Shown piece after piece: positions 16,046-23,255 of a DNA stretch of 41,321 nt. Positions within the stretch are counted from its first letter, which is position 1; each line of letters starts with the position of its first letter. Under the pieces are notes generated by a model. It was given only the letters and a program-made list of their open reading frames with translations. It was not told where the DNA came from and searched no databases. This DNA comes from DAOPKN01 sp035391225 (GTDB taxonomy: Bacteria > Thermotogota > Thermotogae > MWEM01). The stretch covers positions 1-41,321 of the forward strand of contig DAOPKN010000019.1 of the NCBI GenBank assembly GCA_035391225.1, given 5' to 3'. The position numbers were made by a program, and so were the translations under genes.

Positions 16046-17572
16046 ATGGTGATGGCACAAGAAAATCAAACTCCCCAACAGGTGGAACCTTCCTTTGAAG
16101 TAGAATACATGAGCCGGTGGAAGCTCATTGTCCGGGCTTTCAAAAAGCACAAAACCGGTCGCATTGCGCTCGTGATCCTGGTGATTTTTTACGCGTTGAG
16201 TATCTTCGCGGATTTCTTTTCGCCGGTGAACCCCTACGTGCAGAACACCGACCGGACGTATGCACCACCCTCTGAGGTCTTGTGGAGGGTCGACGGCAAG
16301 TTCGTGGGTCCTTACATCTACGACGTGGCGTCCTACCGTGATCCTGTGACCTACCAGCGCTACTACGAACCCGCTTCGGTCATTCAAGAAATCACCGGCG
16401 AGGATACCGACGGAAATGCGTTCTCCTTTTCGCTGGACGACCCCAAAATCCAGAACATTTTCACGCGATTCGAGTCGGAAATCATCGCGGTGGGCACCGA
16501 AGGGGAACGTACGTTAACCAAATCCAGCAAGGAAATGAAGCTCGTCCCCATTTCGAAGAAAGAGATTCTCCGGCAAGGCGGGATCGATACTGTCTACAAC
16601 TCCCCCGAAGACCTTGAGGTTTACCTCAACAATCCCATCTACTCCTACAAGATGAACCGCATCGGGCAGCTCACGGAGATCCACGTGGACGAGGGAATCC
16701 GCGCCCTGAATATCGAGTTCACCGACGGGAGCAAGAAAACGGTTGAAGTCGGCAGCATCGACGATTTCTCGTTCAAGATCTTCAAGATCAAGCTGTTCAA
16801 CCGTGGCTGGGAATACAAGTTGTTTGGCTTGATCCCCACCAACCTGCACCTTTTCGGAGTAGATTCACCCGCGCAGTACTACCTTTTTGGCGCGGATGCC
16901 TACGGACGTGACGTGTGGACCCGCATCCTCTTCGGTTCGCGGATTTCCCTTTCCGTAGGTTTCGCAGGAATCCTGATCACCTTCACCCTCGGGTTGCTTC
17001 TGGGAGGCGTGGCGGGTTACTACGGTGGCTGGACGGACGAAACCCTGATGCGCATCACCGAGATCCTGATGTCCATTCCAGGGTTGTACCTGTTGATTTC
17101 GCTGCGTGCCATCTTGCCGCAAGACTTGCCCTCACACATCACCTACTTGATGATCATCGTGATCTTGTCGTTCATCGGCTGGCCGGGAATGTCACGGGTG
17201 ATTCGTGGTATGGTCCTTTCCATCAAGCAGACGGAGTACGTGGAAGCCGCTCGTGCCATGGGATACCCCACACGGCGCATCATCTGGCGGCACATCATCC
17301 CAAATACCAGCACCTACGTGATTGTTTCGGCGACGTTGGCCATCCCAGGCTACATCCTGGGTGAAGCGGGGTTGTCGTTCCTGGGATTTGGTATCCGGGA
17401 ACCCCAGTCCAGCTGGGGGTTGATGCTCACGCAAGCGCAAAAACTGTCTGTGCTGGAGCAGTACCCGTGGTTGTTACTACCCGGGGTGTTCTTGTTCTTT
17501 GCCATCCTGGCGTTCAACCTATTCGGGGATGCCGTGCGAGACGCCTTCGACCCAAAGGGCTTGGGGAACTGA
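16046..17572 (+). CDS. oppC: ABC importer permease, OppC/DppC type, with long insertion after TM1
   Basis: The protein is 508 aa, against about 280-310 for most OppC. The first transmembrane segment is at residues about 34-54 (RIALVILVIFYALSIFADFF). The usual continuation, LFGADAYGRDVWTRILFGSR, appears only after about residue 275. About 200 residues of hydrophilic sequence lie between, on the outer side of the membrane by family topology; they are rich in acidic and aromatic residues (YAPPSEVLWRVDGKFVGPYI, FSLDDPKIQNIFTRFESE). The rest is standard, with the EAA loop EYVEAARAMGYPTRRIIWRH and AGLSFLGFGIREPQSSWG. ATG 16046 follows AAGGG closely; ATG 16052 is possible. The insertion could form a dock for the binding protein or help select large substrates. 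Microcin C-type YejE has a smaller extension at the same place. Confidence 0.9.
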   Translation: MVMAQENQTPQQVEPSFEVEYMSRWKLIVRAFKKHKTGRIALVILVIFYALSIFADFFSPVNPYVQNTDRTYAPPSEVLWRVDGKFVGPYIYDVASYRDPVTYQRYYEPASVIQEITGEDTDGNAFSFSLDDPKIQNIFTRFESEIIAVGTEGERTLTKSSKEMKLVPISKKEILRQGGIDTVYNSPEDLEVYLNNPIYSYKMNRIGQLTEIHVDEGIRALNIEFTDGSKKTVEVGSIDDFSFKIFKIKLFNRGWEYKLFGLIPTNLHLFGVDSPAQYYLFGADAYGRDVWTRILFGSRISLSVGFAGILITFTLGLLLGGVAGYYGGWTDETLMRITEILMSIPGLYLLISLRAILPQDLPSHITYLMIIVILSFIGWPGMSRVIRGMVLSIKQTEYVEAARAMGYPTRRIIWRHIIPNTSTYVIVSATLAIPGYILGEAGLSFLGFGIREPQSSWGLMLTQAQKLSVLEQYPWLLLPGVFLFFAILAFNLFGDAVRDAFDPKGLGN

Positions 17573-17599
17573 TCGGGGCGACTCCCGAAAAACTCCTGC

Positions 17600-18574
17600 A
17601 TGGCTTTTTCTGACCCACGTTCCGTAATGAAGCGTTCCCGCAATACCTGGCTCTTCACGTTTTTCGTGATCGGCGTGTTGCTTGTTTTGACGCTGGTGCT
17701 TACGATGCGAAGCGGCGTGGCGTATTCGCGGGAACAGCGGGTTATCGGGGGTGTGGAAGTCGTAGTGGTTCTCGAGCAAGCCCCCGGCACTCCTGAGCTT
17801 TTTTCTTCCCTATTTGACACTTTCGCAGACAACTTGACCCGTTACGATTCCCCGGAATTCTTTCCCGCCACCGCTCCCCGACCCGATCAGGTTTTTCCAC
17901 TGGACCCGGTGGACAGGGAGGTTTTCCAGCAATTGCATTTGCTCTCCCAGAGAACCGAGGGGCTGTACGATGTTTCGCTGGGAAGCCTTGTGGAGCTGTA
18001 CCAGAGCAACCCTTCTCCCAGCGTGGAACAACTCGACGCGGCATTTGAACGCGTGGGGTACGCGCAACTGGAGTGGGTGGATGAGGGAGTGCGCTTTTCC
18101 AGCGGGGGACAACTTTTCTTCCGGCCCATGGCGCGTGCCATTGCGATGGATCGAGCTTGGCAGCTCGTGCGGGAATTGGCGCCCCAGCAAACGGGGTACA
18201 TCATGGTGGAGCGGGATATCGTGGTTTTTGGTCCCCGAAACGGAAGAGTGCCCTGGATGTATTCGCTGGAAGCCGATTCGGAGCCCATCTTCTACTTGTA
18301 TGGAGGGGCTTTGGTAAAGGGACCTTTATGGACGCTCAACCCCATCATTGGACGTTACGAAGCATCGCGTTTTTCGCGGGGTTTCGTGCTCGGGCCTTCT
18401 GCGACGTTTTCCCAAGCGATGTTGATCGCGGTATCGTTCCTTTCCCGGGACCAAGCACAAGAATTTTTGGACAAAAGGGGTATCGTGGCGGGGTTGGAAT
18501 ACGAAGGGGACGTTGTGTATACGGGGGGAGCCAGGGAACTGCAGCTTAATGACAACAAGGTCTTTCGGAAGTAG
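17600..18574 (+). CDS. Membrane-anchored ApbE-like (flavin transferase family) protein, degenerate motifs
   Basis: The product is 324 aa with one N-terminal transmembrane anchor (WLFTFFVIGVLLVLTLVLTM). The remainder follows the ApbE plan: an opening strand, a helix ending in LLSQRTEGLYDVSLGSLVEL (matching the family's S..s.GafDpTvgpLv.lw), then a helix near FRPMARAIAMDRAWQLV, and a C-terminal segment TLNPIIGRYEASRFSRGFVL followed by SATFSQAMLIAVSFLSRDQA. ApbE transfers FMN to threonine in Rnf/Nqr-type proteins. The usual nucleotide-binding DxGGIAKG is absent here (FFRPMARAI), and the usual H(I/V)DPxTG reads WTLNPIIG. It may therefore be inactive or altered. The start is uncertain: ATG 17600 and ATG 17627 both lack a clear ribosome site. 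It lies 27 bases after oppC and may be in the same unit. Confidence 0.6.
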   Translation: MAFSDPRSVMKRSRNTWLFTFFVIGVLLVLTLVLTMRSGVAYSREQRVIGGVEVVVVLEQAPGTPELFSSLFDTFADNLTRYDSPEFFPATAPRPDQVFPLDPVDREVFQQLHLLSQRTEGLYDVSLGSLVELYQSNPSPSVEQLDAAFERVGYAQLEWVDEGVRFSSGGQLFFRPMARAIAMDRAWQLVRELAPQQTGYIMVERDIVVFGPRNGRVPWMYSLEADSEPIFYLYGGALVKGPLWTLNPIIGRYEASRFSRGFVLGPSATFSQAMLIAVSFLSRDQAQEFLDKRGIVAGLEYEGDVVYTGGARELQLNDNKVFRK

Positions 18575-18594
18575 GGTGTGAAGGGGTTCGGGAG

Positions 18595-18634
18595 AAAAAA
18601 AACGGAATCGCCTCGATTCGAAACGATTCCGGTT
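18595..18634 (-). terminator. Intrinsic terminator for the 43-aa gene, between convergent genes
   Basis: The arms AACGGAATCG (18601-18610) and CGATTCCGGTT (18624-18634) pair with one bulge. On the minus strand the hairpin is followed by eight T (A-run 18595-18602). The plus-strand side has only three T, so it may terminate the opp/apbE transcript weakly. Confidence 0.7.
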
Positions 18635-18672
18635 TAGGAAGAACCAGTGCTACACATACCGTGTGGCCGGCC

Positions 18673-18804
18673 TTAGAAAATCCTGAAGTCTGACTGGGAA
18701 TACAGGTTGTTCTTCCAACTTGCCTTGTCGAGTTCTTTTCCCTCTCGCATGCCAATGAGGGCCTTCTCTGCAAGTTCCTTGCGGTTCGCTTTCTTTCCAA
18801 ACAT
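18673..18804 (-). CDS. Small conserved-looking protein of 43 aa
   Basis: This short minus-strand gene begins at ATG 18804, 8 bases after AAGGAG; a nearer upstream ATG at 18810 leaves only 2 bases of spacing. The protein is MFGKKANRKELAEKALIGMR and then EGKELDKASWKNNLYSQSDF plus RIF. It is charged, with no membrane segment and no cysteine, and probably one amphipathic helix at residues 6-27. It has its own promoter with TTGACA and TAGAAT elements and its own terminator, which argues that it is real and expressed alone. I do not recognise a family. The pattern of a lone, strongly signalled small gene could fit a regulator or a stress peptide, but no function can be assigned. Confidence 0.65.
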   Translation of the reverse strand: MFGKKANRKELAEKALIGMREGKELDKASWKNNLYSQSDFRIF

Positions 18805-18836
18805 TCTCATCACTCCTTTTCTTGGTTTGATATCCC

Positions 18837-18867
18837 ATTCTACCGTGACGACTGGACTCCATGTCAA
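18837..18867 (-). promoter_or_regulatory. Promoter of the 43-aa gene
   Basis: On the minus strand TTGACA (18862-18867) and TAGAAT (18837-18842, in GGTAGAAT) are 19 bases apart. The -35 is a perfect consensus; the spacing is longer than usual. Confidence 0.55.
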
Positions 18868-18938
18868 GCGCCAAATCTACTCCGGGAAAGTAACGATTTG
18901 GAAAAAAGTGGAGGTTACCCCATTTCTGGTACTGGCTA

Positions 18939-18968
18939 TTGCCGTGAAGGCAAACCCTGTGCTATACT
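18939..18968 (+). promoter_or_regulatory. Promoter of the four-helix membrane protein gene
   Basis: TTGCCG (18939-18944) and TATACT (18963-18968) are 18 bases apart. The GTG start at 19008 follows about 40 bases later with AGGGGGTG just before it. Confidence 0.55.
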
Positions 18969-19007
18969 TGCAAAGAGCCATTTGTTTCAAAACCAGGGGG
19001 TGCAATC

Positions 19008-19781
19008 GTGCCGAAGAACAACATGCAGTTCTGGACCATTCTCAGCCTTTGCTTCGTGATCGGGGGAGTGGTGCTTCTCGCGATCGGAATCGGGTTGAAC
19101 GACATGGACACCATGTGGATGATTTTCCTGGGTTTCTTCCTTTTCCTCTCCTTTTCGATCTGCACCGTTCTTTTTTGGCGGCAAGCGGTGCGCCTGCGAA
19201 GGATGTTCGAGGGGAAAAACCTTCTTGCCCACTGGGTGTACTCCAAGGAAAAAGCGGTGAAGCATGCCCGGGAAGAGGAACGATTTCGAAAACGGGCTGC
19301 GCTCGTGCTTTGGTTGACGATCTTGGCCTTCGTGGTGGTCTTTTCGCTTCTTTTCGTGCTGCTTGGTGACATGGACACCGAGGAAAGTATTTTCTTCCTG
19401 GCAATCATGGGAGCGGTCCTTGGGGTAACCGGCCTTGCGGCACTCACAGGCCCCCGGTACTCTGCCCGAAAAATCTCCCGTTCCCTTCCGGAAGCCTTCG
19501 TGGGAGAAACTGCCAGCTGGGTGATGGGGGAGTACGATTGCTGGAAGTCCGGGCTCACGCAGTTGAAAAGCGTGGATATTCAGCCCTGGAAGGCGGACGA
19601 GGCCACTTTCCCCGTGAAAGGGGCGGCATGGCAAATCGAAATCGTGTACCGCCAACTCCAGCGTTTCGGCTACCAGGAGAGAACGGTGCATATTCCCATT
19701 CCGGTGGGAGACGAGGAAAAAGCACGGGGTGTCGTGGAACAGATTGCCCGTGTGAATGGATTGGCAAAGCGTGAGCGCTGA
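19008..19781 (+). CDS. Membrane protein of unknown function with four predicted helices and a C-terminal soluble domain
   Basis: The 257-aa product starts at GTG 19008 after AGGGGG. Hydrophobic segments are at residues about 7-27 (TILSLCFVIGGVVLLAIGIG), 35-55 (MIFLGFFLFLSFSICTVLFW), 98-120 (LVLWLTILAFVVVFSLLFVL) and 126-146 (SIFFLAIMGAVLGVTGLAAL). A basic, charged loop (residues about 58-95) lies between the second and third. The final about 105 residues are soluble, with alternating hydrophobic residues typical of a small beta-rich domain (SWVMGEYDCWKSGLTQLKSV, AWQIEIVYRQLQRFGY). Nothing in it identifies a catalytic activity or transport family. It is the first gene of a short unit with the nuclease-like gene 29 bases downstream, or stands alone. 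Confidence 0.7.
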   Translation: MPKNNMQFWTILSLCFVIGGVVLLAIGIGLNDMDTMWMIFLGFFLFLSFSICTVLFWRQAVRLRRMFEGKNLLAHWVYSKEKAVKHAREEERFRKRAALVLWLTILAFVVVFSLLFVLLGDMDTEESIFFLAIMGAVLGVTGLAALTGPRYSARKISRSLPEAFVGETASWVMGEYDCWKSGLTQLKSVDIQPWKADEATFPVKGAAWQIEIVYRQLQRFGYQERTVHIPIPVGDEEKARGVVEQIARVNGLAKRER

Positions 19782-19810
19782 ATCTTGGGTAACGAGGGAG
19801 GATTCGAGCC

Positions 19811-20878
19811 GTGAAACTATTTGGTGTCGACTCGGAAGAGAGTTTTCACGAATTCTCTGAGGTGGATTTTTCCGTGGATTTCCAAGAAGCTCTTTTGGAG
19901 GAGTGGTTGAACAAGAACCCGGAGGGGATTTTGGAAGACGGGAAAGTGTTTGTTTTTGGGAGGCAAGTCCGGACGAGTTTCGATACCTTCATCGATTTGT
20001 TGGGGATGGACCGAGAAGGGAATCTCATAGTGATTGAACTGAAGAGGAGCCGGACGCCCAGGGATACCATTGCACAAGCCCTTGAGTATGCCTCTTTTGC
20101 CAAAACATTGGATTACGAGCAGTTGGAAGGGATTTTTCAAACTTACCAAAGTGATCCCTCCGTAAGCTTGAAACAATGGCACAAAGGATTTTTCGATCTC
20201 TCGGAGGAAGAAGGGGTCTCGTTTAACAAGGAGCAACGGCTTGTGATTGTCGGGCAGAAAATCACTTCTCCGATTCGCCAGACGGCGATCTTTTTGAATG
20301 ATCATGGAGTAATGGTGACGTGCGTGGAATTCACCTTTTTTCAGACCCAAAATGGGGAGCGATTGTTTTCCATTGATACCCTCATTGCTTCCCAGAGTGA
20401 AAAAGGGCTTCCCATCCAAGCTGGTAGGAGAGAACCAATGGATTGTTCTCGATTTTTTGATCGCCTGGACGAGTCCATAAAGCCCGTTGCCCAAAACATC
20501 CTTGCGTTGGCGGAATTGCCCTCGTTTGGGGTTCGATGGACAGCTACCGGTTTCACATTGTTCGTCGATATCGATGGCATGAGCGTACCATTTTGTTCGG
20601 CAACGACCCACTTCAATGGTGAGCAAGTTTCATCCGTGGTTTTGTCCACCTATTTTTCGGGTTCGGGAAGCGTTCACGTGAAAACGAATATCCTGGAAGA
20701 AGAAATCCAAGAGAGAAGGAAAAAAGCCTTAAACATCCCCCTTTTTGAAAAATCCGGGAAGAGAGACGTCTGTTGTTCCATAGAAAAGGGTTTCAACCAA
20801 GAAGAAGTGAATCAGGTTGTATCCTTTTTTCGGGAAACTGGAGAATGGCTCTTGCGAGAAGGGGCAGAGAAAGAATAG
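19811..20878 (+). CDS. PD-(D/E)XK nuclease-like protein (NucS/DUF91-type domain)
   Basis: The protein is 355 aa, starting at GTG 19811 with GAGGGAGG 8 bases upstream. The N-terminal third has the PD-(D/E)XK pattern: F57-D58 and I61-D62 in FDTFIDLLGMDREGNLIVIE, then E76-L-K78, and Q89 in TIAQALEYASFAK. This arrangement is seen in the NucS/EndoMS C-terminal domain and in the DUF91 group. The rest (residues about 110-355) is unassigned, with strands such as RWTATGFTLFVDIDGMSVPF. The coding region looks more A+T-rich than its neighbours, which suggests horizontal acquisition; this was not calculated. Mismatch repair, restriction or phage defence are all possible roles. There is no methylase next to it. 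Confidence 0.7.
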   Translation: MKLFGVDSEESFHEFSEVDFSVDFQEALLEEWLNKNPEGILEDGKVFVFGRQVRTSFDTFIDLLGMDREGNLIVIELKRSRTPRDTIAQALEYASFAKTLDYEQLEGIFQTYQSDPSVSLKQWHKGFFDLSEEEGVSFNKEQRLVIVGQKITSPIRQTAIFLNDHGVMVTCVEFTFFQTQNGERLFSIDTLIASQSEKGLPIQAGRREPMDCSRFFDRLDESIKPVAQNILALAELPSFGVRWTATGFTLFVDIDGMSVPFCSATTHFNGEQVSSVVLSTYFSGSGSVHVKTNILEEEIQERRKKALNIPLFEKSGKRDVCCSIEKGFNQEEVNQVVSFFRETGEWLLREGAEKE

Positions 20879-20884
20879 AGGCGT

Positions 20885-20914
20885 TTTGGACCCTGCAGCT
20901 TTTTCGTGTATAAT
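20885..20914 (+). promoter_or_regulatory. Promoter of tsf
   Basis: TTTGGA (20885-20890) and TATAAT (20909-20914) are 18 bases apart, about 50 bases before the tsf ATG. The -10 is a perfect consensus, consistent with high expression of a translation factor. Confidence 0.65.
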
Positions 20915-20964
20915 AGCCCGGAGTTTTCGACACCAAACAATTTAAATAGAAAGGATGAGGTACA

Positions 20965-21822
20965 ATGGCAGTTACCATGGAGATGGTAAAGGAGCTTCGT
21001 GCCAAAACGGGTGCTGGTGTTTTGGATTGCAAGAAGGCGTTGCAGCAAAGTGATGGAGACATGCAGCAGGCCGTGGATTTCTTGCGCAAGAAAGGCCTCG
21101 CAGCAGCGGCAAAAAAAAGTGGTCGTGCCACCACGGAGGGGCTTGTTTGCATCGTGGATTCCGCGGAAAAAGGGCAAATTACCATGCTCTCGTTGCTCTG
21201 TGAAACCGACTTTGTGGCGCGCACCGATGAGTTCAAGGCCCTGGCAAATGAAATGGTGCAGGTGTTTGACCAGGAGGTGCCCCCTTCCGCTGGAGAGGCC
21301 GTAGGCCCCGAGATGGTAGAGAAGTATACGCCCAAACTTACGGAAGAAATCGCGCGAATCGGGGAGAACATCCAGCTGGGTGACTACTGCAAACTGGTGC
21401 GCAAGGAGAACGGGCATTTCTTCCACTACATCCACCACACTGGCAAGATCGGAGTTGTGTTGGAAATGGTTTCCGAAGCGGATGTTTCGGAGCTGGCCGA
21501 GCTGGGAAAGAACCTGTGCTTGCATATTGCGGCTTTCTCTCCCGAATTCGTGGATCGCGATCGTGTCCCCGGTGAAACCATCGAGAAGGAGAAAGAAATC
21601 TACCGCGACCAGATGAAGGAATCGGGCAAGCCGGAGAACGTGGTGGAAAAGATCATCGAGGGAAAGGTGAGCAAGTTCTTCGAGGAGCGCTGCCTGATGG
21701 AACAGAAGTACGCCTTGGACCAGGGGCAAAACACTACCATTTCCCAGATGGTGAAGGAAACCGAGAAAAACACCGGGAAACCTTTGCACCTTTCCCATTT
21801 TTGCCGGATCGAAATTTCATAG
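20965..21822 (+). CDS. tsf: Translation elongation factor Ts
   Basis: EF-Ts is the nucleotide exchange factor that recycles EF-Tu from its GDP to its GTP form. The 285-aa protein has the N-terminal UBA-like domain (MVKELRAKTGAGVLDCKKAL, with DMQQAVDFLRKKG) and the core contact motif CETDFVARTDEF, followed by the two core subdomains. The ATG at 20965 follows AAGGATGAGG. In most bacteria tsf lies directly after rpsB (ribosomal protein S2). Here the gene upstream is the nuclease-like protein and tsf has its own promoter. A strong terminator follows, so pyrH may be transcribed mainly from elsewhere or by read-through. Confidence 0.97.
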   Translation: MAVTMEMVKELRAKTGAGVLDCKKALQQSDGDMQQAVDFLRKKGLAAAAKKSGRATTEGLVCIVDSAEKGQITMLSLLCETDFVARTDEFKALANEMVQVFDQEVPPSAGEAVGPEMVEKYTPKLTEEIARIGENIQLGDYCKLVRKENGHFFHYIHHTGKIGVVLEMVSEADVSELAELGKNLCLHIAAFSPEFVDRDRVPGETIEKEKEIYRDQMKESGKPENVVEKIIEGKVSKFFEERCLMEQKYALDQGQNTTISQMVKETEKNTGKPLHLSHFCRIEIS

Positions 21823-21833
21823 AGAGCTTTTCC

Positions 21834-21855
21834 AGCGCCCTTCGGGGCGCTTTTT
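21834..21855 (+). terminator. Intrinsic terminator after tsf
   Basis: A perfect AGCGCCC (21834-21840), TTCG loop, GGGCGCT (21845-21851) hairpin is followed by TTTTTCTT. The UUCG-type tetraloop is especially stable. It lies between tsf and pyrH, which are usually co-transcribed. Confidence 0.9.
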
Positions 21856-21896
21856 CTTGGGTGAGCCCGGGGAAAAGCGAAGGAAGGATGGGTTCC

Positions 21897-22592
21897 ATGC
21901 TCCAGCGAATCTTGTTGAAGTTGAGTGGTGAAGCGTTATCCGGAAAGGAAAGAAAGGGATTCGACGAGGAAAGGGTTCAGTACTTGGTGGAAGAAGTACT
22001 CAAAATCCACAAGATGGGCATATGTATTGGCTTGGTAGTAGGGGCTGGCAACATTTTCCGTGGAAAAGAATCACAGAAAATGGCCATTATCCATGCAGAC
22101 CAAATCGGGATGTTGGGAACGATGATCAACGCCATTTACCTCAAGCAGGCATTGGAGAAGCAAGGGCTCGCGGCAAGCGTTTTTTCGCGGGGAATCGACA
22201 TCCCATCGGTTCGGCCCTTCCAGTACGATTCCGTACGAAGTTCCCTGGATGCGGGTGAAATCGTCCTATTTGGAGGAGGGACCTCGAATCCCCTCTTCAC
22301 TACCGATACCGCGGCAGCCTTACGGGCAGTGGAGATGGGTGCCCAGCGTTTGATCAAGGCAACGAAGGTGGATGGCATTTACTCCGATGATCCCCGGACG
22401 AACCCCCATGCGACCCGGTTCTCCCAGGTGACCTTCCAGGAGGCTTTGGAAAAGCGGTTGGGTGTGATGGATGCGGAGGCTTTTTCCATTTGCCACCGTT
22501 TTTCCCTTCCGATCCAGGTCATCGATTTCTTTCGACCCGACGAGTTGCAAAAAGCGGTTCTCGGGGAGCCCGTTGGCACGCTCGTAGAGTAA
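21897..22592 (+). CDS. pyrH: UMP kinase
   Basis: This amino-acid-kinase-family enzyme phosphorylates UMP to UDP with ATP, feeding RNA, DNA and cell-wall precursors. ATG 21897 is preferred (231 aa) because AAGGAAGG ends 9 bases before it; ATG 21888 sits directly against that site. An open frame further upstream to 21801 crosses the tsf terminator and is not used. Family motifs are LLKLSGEALSG at the N-terminus, GLVVGAGNIFRG, DQIGMLGTMINAIYLKQAL, GGGTSNPLFTTDTAAALRA and KATKVDGIYSDDPRTNP. It is followed by tmk after about 24 bases, making a small nucleotide kinase unit. frr, which usually follows pyrH, is not here. Confidence 0.96.
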   Translation: MLQRILLKLSGEALSGKERKGFDEERVQYLVEEVLKIHKMGICIGLVVGAGNIFRGKESQKMAIIHADQIGMLGTMINAIYLKQALEKQGLAASVFSRGIDIPSVRPFQYDSVRSSLDAGEIVLFGGGTSNPLFTTDTAAALRAVEMGAQRLIKATKVDGIYSDDPRTNPHATRFSQVTFQEALEKRLGVMDAEAFSICHRFSLPIQVIDFFRPDELQKAVLGEPVGTLVE

Positions 22593-22616
22593 GCCCCTGG
22601 AAGGAGGAGACACAGG

Positions 22617-23255
22617 TTGCCAGGAAGTTTGGTATCTTTTGAAGGCATTGACGGGTGTGGAAAAAGCACGCAGGTTGCGCTTCTGGAAACATACCTTCGG
22701 AGCATCGAGGTCCCCGTAGCGGTTTTCCGAGAACCGGGAGGAACGGAAGTGGGGGAGAAAATCCGGGAAGTGTTGTTACACCCCGGTTCCATCATTTCCA
22801 AACACGCGGAAGTATTGCTGTACCTCTCCTCGCGTGCCCAACTCACTGCGCAAAAAATCCTTCCCTACCTGGAGCATGATTATGTGGTGCTTTTGGATCG
22901 CTTCGCGGATTCTTCGGTTGCCTACCAGGGGTATGGCCGTGGATTACCCGTGGAGACCATTATCCAGATGAACAGTTTTGCGATTCAAAACCGGTATCCG
23001 GATCTCACCTTCCTGCTGAAAATTTCCGTGGATGCTTCCGGTGAGCGTCTTTCGGGGCGCGTTCCGGACCGATTGGAAGGGGAAGGGAATGATTTCAAGG
23101 GCAAAGTGGGGGAAGGCTACGAGATGTTGGCCCGAAGGTTTTCCGGGCGCTTCGTGACGATTGATGGGGAAAAACCTCCTCAGCAGGTACACCAAAAAAT
23201 CCTAAAGGAGTTGCGGGATCGCAAACTCTTCTCTATTCCCGGTGTTCGTGGTTAG
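22617..23255 (+). CDS. tmk: Thymidylate kinase
   Basis: The 212-aa P-loop kinase converts dTMP to dTDP. It starts at TTG 22617 after a strong AAGGAGG (22601-22607, 9-base spacing). Motifs are the P-loop FEGIDGCGKST (residues about 8-18), REPGGTEVGEKIR, the DR(Y/F) motif LLDRFADSSVAYQGYGRGLP and a LID region near SGRVPDRLEGEGNDF. Most bacterial Tmk have DRY or DRF here, so it looks functional. Its TAG stop overlaps the TAA stop of the convergent minus-strand gene in the four bases TTAG, with no terminator between, so the two transcripts must overlap. Confidence 0.95.
   Translation: MPGSLVSFEGIDGCGKSTQVALLETYLRSIEVPVAVFREPGGTEVGEKIREVLLHPGSIISKHAEVLLYLSSRAQLTAQKILPYLEHDYVVLLDRFADSSVAYQGYGRGLPVETIIQMNSFAIQNRYPDLTFLLKISVDASGERLSGRVPDRLEGEGNDFKGKVGEGYEMLARRFSGRFVTIDGEKPPQQVHQKILKELRDRKLFSIPGVRG

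Noticed and set aside
18707..19369. Plus-strand frame opposite the 43-aa gene and across the start of the membrane protein gene
   Set aside because: It lacks a ribosome site and overlaps two better supported genes.
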